From Echinococcus granulosus (Eukaryota > Platyhelminthes > Cestoda > Cyclophyllidea > Taeniidae): a stretch of DNA of 28,218 nucleotides. Below, piece after piece: positions 11,301 through 22,400 of this stretch (the first letter of the stretch is position 1; each line of letters begins with the position of its first letter). The notes beneath the pieces were generated by a model, which worked only from the letters and a program-made list of their open reading frames with translations, was not told the DNA's origin and did no database searches. Made by a program: the position numbers and the translations under genes. Where the stretch lies: NCBI RefSeq assembly GCF_000524195.1, contig NW_020170384.1:499336-527553 (forward strand). The letters run 5' to 3'.

Positions 11301-13700
11301 TCATTATTCTCTGTTGAGTTACCTTCCTACTGGTACGAGTTTCAAAAATGTCCGCTTGGGAAGCACTTCTTTGTGAGCCATTACCTCACTGTCTTTGCTT
11401 TTAACATTTGGTTGGGATAATATTTACTCCACAATAAAGCACCTTTTGATCATTTTGAAAAGTGGCTGCTAATTGTTTGGTTACAAATGTGCTCAGAACC
11501 AAACAGATATTATTGCGTAATTTGCCTCTTCATGACGTTGAACTAGACCCGTGTGTGGAAAAGATTTACAAAACAAAAGGCAGCACGATACCAGGTATTA
11601 ATTTGGTTGCTTATTAGTACAGAGAAAAGTAACCCATACAAGTAGGTAGAGAGCATTAAAATGGGATCGAAGTGAAAAGAAGGAATGAATAAAAGGTAAG
11701 AATTCCAAGAAAAGGTAGCTACAAAACCTAATTGGAACTTAAATTTACTCGCTGCGTAACATTTTATCAGCTCTAAGCAAAACGAAACAGTTTAATCTTT
11801 GCAAGACAAATCATAATTGTAGGTATTGTTAAAATTGAAAGGCTTCTTGTGCTGATTGAAAACAGACGAATAATTTCCCTTCCCATCTCGCGGGTTTTGC
11901 AATTCACCCAACTACCACCTGATAGTCAAAGATGGAGGGTGACCAGGGGAAGCGCTGAAAAGAACGCTCCAAGGAAGGGATTTATGCAGCACAATTGCAC
12001 TTACTTGAATGAAATATTCAATTGTATAAAATTTTCTGCTCTGTTAAGATTCAAAACCACTCTTCTCCCTGGAAATGACTTCGCAAACTTCCCAGGTGTT
12101 TCTCGTAAAATTATGCGATTCGTTTGGATAATCCATAAATTGCAGAGATAAAAACTGCTCTCGGGAGTTGTATGACTTCGTTCACACTTTACAGAGACGG
12201 CTATATTTGTCTGCCTTGATTTCACTCTGCATATTAGTTCATTCGTTATTATCATCATTTTCTCATTCGCTGGCAATCAGATGGATGATTGCACTACCAT
12301 ACCCGTATTTGAGATATCATTTATTGGTACTACTGATTGTGTAGCTCTGACTGGCCTCGCGGCATGTTAAAGCTCTTATCAACGCATTTATCAGGCCATT
12401 CATCAAGGTCCTTTCCCATGCACTGCAAGTTCCTTCAAATGACCCACCGGTTAATTATAGAAAATGAGCTTGGTTTTCGAGAAATCAGTGAGTGCTTTCT
12501 ACTCCATGTGGAAGCAAATTTTTGTAGCATGTTGCTGAAATGCAGAACATGCTTATTCAATCCTCGCGCTAACATGGGAAATTGTCTAGAAAAAAATATG
12601 AATTTGTCTAATCTTGATTGACTTTGCAAGTGTTAGGCTTTTTTGGTTGAGCTACCATAAATTAACAAAAGCATTAAATACAAGTACTTGTACGGACATT
12701 TATAATTGCCAAAAGCCAAAGGCAAATTAATCTTAATACATCCCGTCGCGGTATATTCTACCAAAGGCTTTCCACCCTCCCTCGGGCTGTCTCAGCCTAC
12801 CATCTGTGCGCATTAGCGCCGGCTCTCTGTAAACTCCACAAAAAGTTCATAGAGTCGCTTCCACTTAGCATAGTAAGTTAACCATTCGCATTCTTAATTG
12901 GAGAGGTGAAATATTGGCGACTGTATTTGCGCCACTCAAATTCATGTTCTGAACGGCTTTTTTTGGGGTACGGAAGCAGACAAAATTTGCTATAATTTGT
13001 ATTCATAATAAAAGACAATTATCTGCCCTGCTACTCAAACTCAGGGCGAATTACACGATAATTTCTATTTATTTTCCAGAATTTTCAGCATACGAAACAT
13101 CTCATTCCTATTGGAACGTATTGATGGTAATTATTTTGAGAAAAGTTATAAAACGAACCCCTAAAGTTACAGAGAACTTGCAGTAGCAGAAAAAATTCAC
13201 CATTTCGTTTCTTGTGTAAATCAAATTTTCTAATTGTTATGCCTTAATTGTTTAGTTAACTCTCGGTTTTGGTAATAGAACACTTAGGACAGCACCATTG
13301 TAACCTTACCGGTCGCCTAGCCTCTTGGCTATTTCAGTAGCCCCGAGCCCCTTTGTACCTCGGCAATACATATTCTGCTCCAGTACTATGCCCCATTTTG
13401 TCTGCAGTGAAGTCTCAGGGGCGCCACACTATTCACCCCTATCACCGATGGATAGCTTTTTTTGGAGTTTTCATTATTTGTTACAGAAGATGCAATGTTT
13501 CAACGTACTTCATCTTCGGCGAAATCTAGTAAACATTATTAAAAATGCTTTTTATACAAAATGCATACTTTTAAATGATTGTAATGTTTACTTCTTTAAG
13601 GAAGTCCTCATTACTGACCTAACGCCATCTCTTTTTTCAGTAGAGCAAATATTTGGATTTCCCCCATAGTGATTTGTAGTTTAAATAAGAAAATGAAATA
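8374..13700. other. Intergenic DNA, nothing recognised
   Basis: The sequence is AT-leaning and non-repetitive, with open frames of up to about 100 codons, for example + strand 9061-9375 and 11849-12151, and - strand 10652-10915. None shows a domain signature, a hydrophobic leader in a convincing context, or a chain of exons. No tRNA-like B box (GGTTCGANTCC) was found. Confidence 0.5.
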
Positions 13701-13712
13701 AGTCTTTCCCTC

Positions 13713-13730
13713 ATTTGTGCATGCACAAAT
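13713..13730. repeat. Perfect 18-bp palindrome
   Basis: ATTTGTGCATGCACAAAT is identical to its reverse complement and has no central spacer. The flanks break the symmetry immediately. It could be a dimeric factor-binding site or chance. A palindrome of this length is expected roughly once in ten windows of this size. Confidence 0.6.
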
Positions 13731-16700
13731 TCACCTATTTCGGGGTGTTAGTCCCATTAAAAATGAGTTCATTCATGCTGACTCCGGTATTAATGGAATG
13801 CAATCTAAACATTAAAACCCGATTTAGGGGATGAGGTGAGAAGGACTGGAGGTAGAATTAAGGCTTCGTGCTTGAATGTTGAAATGATGTCTATCCCTAT
13901 GGTCTTAGCCGCTTCCAGATTCTTATTTGTTACCATCTGTACCAAACGCGAAAATCCCAAAGGTGATGAAGTTAAAAATCTACCTCTCAATCAAAATCGC
14001 CTTCCTATTATACTCTCTTGCATGATTTAGTAAAACAGATTCTACCTTAAGTTACTAACTAAATTGCTTTGGAGTGACACCTAGGAATGCTGATGATGTT
14101 TCAAGATAAAATAAAAAAGCTCTGCAAAATGCTGAGCTTCAGATTACCTTTACGCCTGAGCCGTTGCTCACTGCTCACTTACAATGAATTTATCAGATGC
14201 TGCTACAGAAGAATGCGGATCCTCCTTCGCAAGTGGACATGGAAAGGTGTAACCTCTAAACTTTATACTTGCAAAAACTAACACTCGTTTGCAGTGGAAG
14301 ATAAATATACTTCAATCCTAGCCCATTTCAGTCAATGCACCTCTGTTAGGGGCATTGGAAAGTGCCGCTTCTGAAATGAACTACGGCTCGCCAACAAGTG
14401 TACTGACAGTTGAAGTGTTAATTTTTCTAGTTTTACATCCAAATCGACTCTATGGGAATTATCGAAGAAAAGCAGTCTCTACTAATCGCCAAATGTGCAT
14501 TTTCAACAAAGCAGAAGTCACCTAAAATGCGTAGATGAAAACAGGGCCATTCTTCTGTACTTTTATGTATCCCACATTAGGTCAACGATCAAGGGGTTAA
14601 CTAGTTAACAATGTTTTCATCTTACTCGGCCCTTTTGAAAAGTTACCCAAGACAGGTTGGGTCTTACCTCAGTCGTGTAATTAAGCCACACTTCTGTGGC
14701 TAATATGGCAGTACATTCTTGGAGAAATGAACTTATAGCCTGTATTGGTGCCGTGGGAGTGCAAAGTGATTTTCATTGGTCTTTCTTCAGTGTCCTTGCT
14801 ATTGTAGACTGTCATAATCTCCAGATTTTTTTCTGTCTGTGTCAAAATGTAAGATTCTGTATAGCTTAATATTTTCATTAAAATCATATCCTCTTCTTCA
14901 ATAAACAACATATTTTCTGGACATTCATCTACATCACAGTTGAAATGCCCGGGCGCCAAGTGGCTAAATATTCATTTCCTCTATTATTAATGGATTTTTG
15001 AAAAGAATTAATATAGCTAAAGCTAAAATTTCTCAGTACTGATTTAGTGGATGAGTTTATCAGTTATTTTCCGATGGGTTGTTTCTGACAATGAGTAGTA
15101 GCATCTGCCAGCTCATGACAGTGGCAATTGTTAATGGCGTCGCAAACAATTCACGTGATTCAAGTTCGAGGTTTTGGTGAACAGCGTATGACCAGCATTG
15201 CATCATTTACTTGTGAGCCGTGGCAATGGGTGGACATCGGTAGGCCATCGTCAACTTTCCACTCGGTTGCACTTCATCTACTGCCAACGTCGGAGTTGTG
15301 GACACTAGATGCAGGGATGACATTATCAACTGTACCGCAGTTGTTTGATGAATCTTCAAATGATTCTAAATAGTATTCCTACCCCTAAAATTATGTTTCA
15401 TATTTCCTAAAGAGAATGTTTACCTACCGTCTTTATTCAGAATTTCAAAAGAGCAAAACATTCAAGATTCCTCGTACCGTAAGCATGGTTAAAAATGGGA
15501 GATCAAGAACCTCAGCGGAAATGCTGTTTTGCTTTTAGGCCTTAGCAACCACGCAGAGGACTTCAAACTTCTGCTGCCACTGTTTGAAATGACACTCCTC
15601 GTGCGTAATTTGAGCTGTCGGTTGCGCTTCTGCGGTCCATACGAAATCAAGTATCGCTAGTATTACCATCACGATCCAGTTACTCTTTGCCGGTGGGTAA
15701 TTAGGGGCCCCTGCAGTAAATGTCGACAAGTTAAAGGTGTGTCAACATTCGGATTTGGTAGTGCTGCCTTAAATGGGGCAAACATATCAGTGGCATCTTT
15801 TTAAGTACAACAAAATTGATGGGTTGATGATGTGACGTGGTAGATTGGTGGGTAGGTGGGTAGATGCGAGGAAATAATTCAATCCATCGATTCGGAATGG
15901 AAATGGAATGTAAATATTTGCATACTTTCAACTTTCGGTAGTGTTATCTTTTCAACTGCAGACGCGATACACCAGAGGAAGTGGATTATCCTCCAATATG
16001 CTGAGTGTGGTGAGGGCAGACTGCTCACGAGGCACTGGAAATCGTAGTGAATAGTAGGCTCAAGCAATCGGACACAGCACAGAGCTCCTTACCGCAGTGA
16101 GTGCTGCAAGTTGACTATAAACCAACCATATCGATAATTCGGCTTTTATGGACTAGCACTAGCGTGTAAAAGCAAGATTTTTTTGTGAATCGGTCACTGC
16201 ATAGGCACTTCTTCCTTTGGGGGAGAACTAATCTTATTAGTCTTAAGTCTTACGATGGATTCGTCTGAAGTGCCTCCGGATTCGTTCATTCTAGGTACCT
16301 GCTCGTGGGCTTGTAGGTAGAAATGCTATGTGTAACAGTAAGCAGGTTCTGCAAAATTAATAAAAAATTACAATCTCTTTCCACTTTGGCAGAAAAATAG
16401 GAACTTTGTCACCAATTGTGATTGGCTGGGAAAGCTTATCTAATGTGGGTCATGATCTTCCTTGCAGACAACTAACCTTTAGCAGTCGGTCTGCCAGTGG
16501 TCTTGCTCATATGCGTTTTAGAGATCGAGCCCCCAACAAGTCTGTCCTTCGCAATTACTCGCCCTGTTGTCGCGCAAATTTCGGTACCCCTAAGCAAAGC
16601 GCTCTTCCCATTGCTCTTTACTTCAATGTGAAACAAACACACCTAAGTGTTCAATGTTAGCTTCATTCATGGAATTTTCAATCGCAAGTTACTTGTGCTT

Positions 16701-19100
16701 TTATTTATTTGTAACGTATCAAATATACGTCTAACAGCTTGTGCTCATAACTGTGTGGCAGTGTTTTAAGCACTCTAGTGACTGGGGTTGAATGAAGCCA
16801 AAGGGTGCCGCCTATCCACAGTATATGCGGGTCGATGTGACATCACTGATTGTCCGGCGCAGGGAGTTGGCACTTGTTTCTCCCCAAGGAACATTACAAA
16901 GTCGTCAGCGTGGATCTGTATACTCATTGTCATGGTGACAAGACTCGAGTTGGTGGCGCTACATTACAGTGGTGAGGGTGAAAAACTCAAATTGCACTTA
17001 GGAGTCCTTAAACATCGACAACTCAACTAAATCGGCCCGGATACTGCCGTAAACAACCTATTTTCACTATAGAGTGACAGAAAACATCCTGAAAACTTGA
17101 TTGTCTGGGCACGTAGACTTGAAAAATTCTGAGCATAAACATTGTAATTATTTGTATGAGGGCAGCTTAGATCAAAAACAGGACTTTTAAGTTTGGGGAA
17201 GAAATAGACGCGTTTGAACAAGAGAAAACTACATTAATTTGTGCTACGGCCATTAGACGCATTTATGCGCTTATCTTAACAAACAACTAGTACTTACAAA
17301 GCAGCTTCGGCATGGAAGGATATTTTAGTGCTACTAAACCGTATTTGGACGCCCAGCGTGCGCCAGCTTTTCAAATTTACAAATGCTCGTAAGAGATTGT
17401 GTTCACATCTCTCGTAGCTAGATTTCTCACCTGTCAAGTTTAATAGTGGGTCGTGTCGAATAGGCGCTCTTAATCAGACATTTAACGCACATAACGCACA
17501 CAGAAATGACTGTTGTCAGCTGTAGGCTCAGAATCGCCAAAGCCAGATCCTCATCTACGGGTATACTGCTGTCTTTGCAAAGCTTCTATTGGATGTCCGC
17601 CAATTTTATATCGTTGTTCACAAGATGCTTCATCACTACACGCTGGTTCAACCAGGCACTACCGCTGTTGCCAGCCTTCTTGATTAACGACATGCGCGCC
17701 AACACGCATGCCACCCACCACTGCTATCTGTGCAGTTTTCTGATCTCGATCACAATCGACTTACTGTCATTAGTTTTAATAATCTCTAAAACATGAAATC
17801 AAAGTCTAGAAATTATCCTTAGAAGAGCTCGCTTTGCCCAAATCGCAACTTGCACTTCACTGTGTAATCGAGACTGATGGCGGGATGAGGTAGGAAGTCG
17901 CCCTCACTATGCGAAGGGGCTGATCCACTACCAAAACTGTATTAACTTCTCCGCGTAAATTCATTGATTCGTTTGATCAAGTGGCATATAATCCCTTTTT
18001 GCCAAAATATTTTGCACATATATTACTTCAACTCACACGCAGATAGTTGTCGGAAGTGCCGGATAAGCCCAAACTGCTCCAACTGGTCATATGTTTATTA
18101 CTTATCTTCCGTTTCCTTAATTAGTAACTCTACATGAACGCATATAATTTCTTGCAATTTATCTAGAATTAAAAGGAAAAAATGTGCTTTTCATATTTCA
18201 TATAAGTATAACAGACTTCGATTCAGCGTTCATGAAAAGGGTATACGATGAATGCGCTAAATGAATTATCAACATACGAGTTAGATTATTTCATACATTA
18301 GTTGTGAATGTAATTTTGTAAATCCGACTCCTCGTTAAGATAAACTAGCAGACTTTAAGAAAACTTATCCGGACTGGTGATTTAAATTTTATGCCATGAC
18401 CAAACTGCACAAATAAGGCATTCAGTATAGTTTCCGCATCAGTTCATGAACCAAAATCATTTGTGCTACTATCTGTTGCAGCACCAAGTGTAATACCGCA
18501 TGAAGCTTAATTTGTTCATAGCTGCACCAAGCCACATGAGTCCTTCATTGTTCACAGGCCAAATTGTAGCTTCCTGAGGGTTTCTGAAGTCGTAACAAGC
18601 CGAAATGATGTGCAGGACGTATACCACTAGCGTACTGAAGGCCACACCGCTGCATAACCAGCGCAGACCCAAAGACCTTCGCAATTCAGCCGAGTAGCAA
18701 ATAACCGAGATAGCATTATCTTGTTGGCACGGCTTTCAGCTCACATCCATAACTTTTCGCTATTTTATGCGTTATTAGTCAACCATTATTTGGATTTCAA
18801 GTATCGTATTACGACCCAAGGGATAAGTGTGGTTGCTAATGCAGAACTCACTAACTAATTAATGAATGTGCGAGAGGTTACACGCAATACCAAAGAACTG
18901 TTAGCGATGTATACAGGTAAGAGGTGTTCATGTTGGCAACTACGGAAATCAAGATACCTTTCATATCCTGCGTGCTTTATTTCTAATGTATCCACACACC
19001 CGCTTTAAGTCGGATAAATTGCTAACAACAACTGATAAACGCATTTTTTAAAAAAAACGTGGACGTTTTATGTGTCTTAACCGTAACTGCACATGCCAGA
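13731..19100. other. Intergenic DNA upstream of TDP-43, no gene recognised; a few exon-like frames
   Basis: Several open frames are bounded by plausible AG dinucleotides and read more like protein than the surroundings. They are + strand 15128-15373, - strand 15535-15710, + strand 17505-17684 and - strand 18469-18744. None matches a family I know and they do not link into one gene. They are described as weak observations rather than called as genes. The TDP-43 promoter should be at the right end, but no clear TATA or initiator can be assigned. Confidence 0.4.
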
Positions 19101-19214
19101 TAATTTGATTTGTTTTGCATGTCTCTTTGTTATAAAGCTGTGTTGGTTTGGAGCCTTGTCGGGTTCAGGCCTGTTGCGCGCCAAATAGGACGGTGTTGTT
19201 CATGCGATAAGATA

Positions 19215-19458
19215 ATGATTTCTCCTGAGGTGTCCTACGTTCAAGTTTGCGAAGACGATGGCGCACCAGTTGAGATACCACTGGAGGATGACAAAACACT
19301 ACTGCTTAGTACTCTTGCAGCCCAATTCCCACGAGCCACCGGCCTTAAGTATGCCTCCGAATCCGGTTGTATGCGAGGTGTGAGGTACTCCGATGGCCGC
19401 ATATATCCACCTCCAGACGGATGGCAAAATAGAGTATATAAAATTGTTGTTTCCTATG
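19215..19458 (+). CDS. TARDBP: TDP-43 exon 1 (coding): N-terminal domain
   Basis: It encodes residues 1-81. Conserved family stretches are EIPLEDD, LLLSTLAAQFPRATGLKY and CMRGVR. Arg-54 and Arg-57 correspond to human Arg-52 and Arg-55 at the polymer interface, and Ser-50 aligns with human Ser-48, a phosphorylation site regulating polymerisation. The exon ends TAT G before a GTGGGT donor. An in-frame Met at 19110 exists but would add 35 residues without family counterpart. Confidence 0.95.
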
Positions 19459-22400
19459 GTGGGTTCTGACTATTGTTTTGTTGTGAGTATGCAACTTCTT
19501 GAAATCATTATTTATACTTCCTGAATTATCTGGTTTTATAAGGTGCATTTATTTCCATAAGAATATGTTTTCTTGTTAAAATGATTATAATTTGGAAAAT
19601 GAGTACTCGTTTTTTTCTCGAAATACGCTCATTGATTTTGAAACCTGGTAATTTTAGCCAAGAGGAAGGTTGACGATGAAGAAGCTGGGAATTTTGCCAA
19701 AACTAAAAGACTTGACGGAAAAAGATGTACGGACCTCATTGTTCTGAATCTGCCCTGGCGGGTGGAGGAAACAGCCCTCAAAAATTATTTTTCTCGTTTT
19801 GGAGACGTCGTAATGGCCCAAGTAAGTTCTCAGCATTTTAAAGCGGATATCAACTCTCGTTCACAGATTCTTTGTAAAATACTGCTTCTCCACTTTCTAT
19901 CGTGTCGAGTAAGTAAATGCTCCCGTTCATGTGAGAATCATGAAATTTTCAATTTTACAATGTTTGAGAATCCTTATCATGAGCCGTAGAAGGTAACAGC
20001 ATTACTACGTTTCTCTTGGACAGTTAAATGTTCTTTAAAGTTTTGTGGATCCCGTAGTTGTCACTTTTTGGAAAGTTAATCATCCGTATCTGGAATGGTT
20101 ATTGTTTATGCGTCGATAACTATTTTTCCCTCTTTGGGTAGGCATTATCATAAATTTAATTTTTGATCGAACGGTGGGTTTTTGCAAGGTGTACAAATTA
20201 CTTTTATTCTTTCTGGTTGGGCTCTCTCCCACTGTATAGAAAGGTCACTTTATTGCTGAGCTTGATCTTTTTGTTAGGACTATCGTCATGTTCATGTAAA
20301 TTATGCAAGTATGAAGTAAAATGCGCTGTTTTAAGCGCACATATGCTGCAGTTCGCAGCAGTTTCGGGAAGCAAAATGGCGGCTCACTCGTAAATTCTTG
20401 GCATAGATAATTGACGGAGCTAAATTAAGCCCAACCTATTTGTGTCCAAAAGTTGTCGAGCATTTGTATTCACTCAGCTAGGTTTTCGATTCATGCCGTA
20501 AATTGCATCATGTTTTACATGTTTGTTAGTCAGCATCTCGAAAGCGTCCTTATTTTCATCCCCGCATTCACCTTATAAGTTCATGTTCTGAATGCTGCTT
20601 GTGCAAGTGTCATGTGCACACTGAGTTCGCGGCCATGAAGGTAAGATATGCATCATTTCAGATCGAGCATTCGCCTGACATCAAAGTTGGCTAGTTGGGA
20701 CTGTCTTTAGTCAAGGGACGTTAACCAGGTGGATTGCGCGCAGTTCGAAGTTCTGCTTTGTCTTTCAGGTTAAACGTGACCCGAATACCAATCAGAGTCG
20801 TGGTTACGGTTTCATTCGTTTTCGAGATTATGACGCCCAGGTTATGTGCCTGGCAGAGCGTCACTTCATCGATTCCAGATGGTGCGATGTTCGCATCCCC
20901 ATTTCAAAGGTGGGTGATTCTCTTTCAGGGAATGTCACTATTAAAGTTGCTTCCTAGTTTATTTGTTATTCTGGTCCATGTGTCGCCTTCTTTTCACCTT
21001 TGTGTTTGGCAGCGACTATGTGTACACGTGGCTTTAAGAAATGTCACGTTAGCTAGTTGGAATCGACTAATCATTGAGTTCACCGGCTTATTTTGGTTTG
21101 GAAGGTTTATGATTATTGGAAAAAAATTTTTAACACTCTTCGGCGACCACAGTATGATACAACGGGTTTACTTCATTTACAGTTTGTGAAAAATTCGTTT
21201 TGCTAGCTTGTTATAATAACGCCAGTGGCCATTTATATATGTCCAGTTCAAACTATTACATGATTTGGATGCTTTTTTCTTCACCAAAGCTAGTTTCACA
21301 TTGACATGATCTCCCACCGCATTTATTTGAGTTTCGATGAATCAGTTTAATGGAATTTTAATCCGCCAGTATAGGTGAAGTATTTATGGCTAGGCTGATC
21401 AGGCATCATTACTCACTGTTATCAATAGTTTGTCCTTCCGTCGATAGCTTTCGGGTGTGTCCATGTTTAGTGTATAGATTGACGGATAAACAATCAACTG
21501 GGCTTTTAGTTTGTTGCGTATGTGGTACCACCAACTTAGGGCAGAAGTACAAGTTTACGTTATCAAGGTTTTCACTGAACAGCTCCCAAGCCGAGGAGAG
21601 GTCAATGTTTAGCTGCTTTTTGAGTGCTTGTTCATCAGTACATACTTGTTTTGAGCTGGCAGGCCAAGTACAGGTATGAATTATTCAATTGAAAAGCCCG
21701 TGCTAATATTTTGCTGTTGCCAGTAAAGTATTCTCAAAAAGCCTACTTATTGTCTATCCGTCTCTCAGCCGGTTATTGCTATGGCTTATTTTCAATTTTA
21801 TGCACAAATTTACAGAGTAGCCGCATTTGCACTCGCAAAAAATGTTCATTCACTATTCTAGACCGTACTTATTAAATTACGAGCGACAAAATACTTGTGC
21901 AACCTTATAATATGCATCCGCAAGTAAAGTCGAAGAGACTAACATTTGCTTTTCTTTCGGCTTGCTGGGTGTGCGTTTCTTGGTATGCTGCCATTGCTGC
22001 GCTGTGACACTGTTGTTGATGATGATTCTGTTTCTTTAAGAGAAATGATGGCATGTCCCTCTTCCTACCCCTCTTTCTCCCTTCTTTCCTACTTCTATCC
22101 TTTCATCCCCTTCCTTTGTGCATGGTTTCGTTCGTTGATATGACGGCGCGTGGTGATGTTGAGTGCTGATGAGTGCGAGAGTGCCTGCTTCTCAAATTGT
22201 AGACCGAGGGCGATCGTCAAGAGGTCAATCGCAAGCTCCACATTGGACAACTCACTGAGGACATCACTGCGGACATGCTACGTGACCACTTCTCGCAGTT
22301 TGGTCATGTAAGTCTTCCTCGGCCCCTTTATGTTTTGAAATGGCGTTGTCACTATTGGGATACTTTGCCAATTCTCTACTGCCTATAATCAGACGGTTGA

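Noticed and set aside
16792..16938. 48-codon + strand frame starting ATGAAGCCAAAG
   Set aside because: Short, single and unrecognised; the composition looks plausible but there is no supporting context.
17505..17684. Exon-like + strand frame after a TGTAG, and a competing - strand frame over the same bases
   Set aside because: Both strands give protein-like text, which shows that the impression is not informative here. Neither matches a known family.
19110..19214. N-terminal extension of TDP-43 from an upstream in-frame ATG
   Set aside because: The extra 35 residues have no counterpart in TDP-43 proteins, whose N-terminal fold starts within a few residues of Met. The ATG at 19215 fits the family.
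3308..20309. A 16-bp word (CATGTAAATTATGCAA) shared between about 3309 and 20294
   Set aside because: A single exact match of this length is not far from chance expectation for a window of this size, and the flanks do not extend it.
20734..21189. 151-codon + strand open frame, the second longest in the window
   Set aside because: It overlaps TDP-43 exon 3 in another frame and runs on into the T-rich intron. The exon frame is the one with RRM homology.
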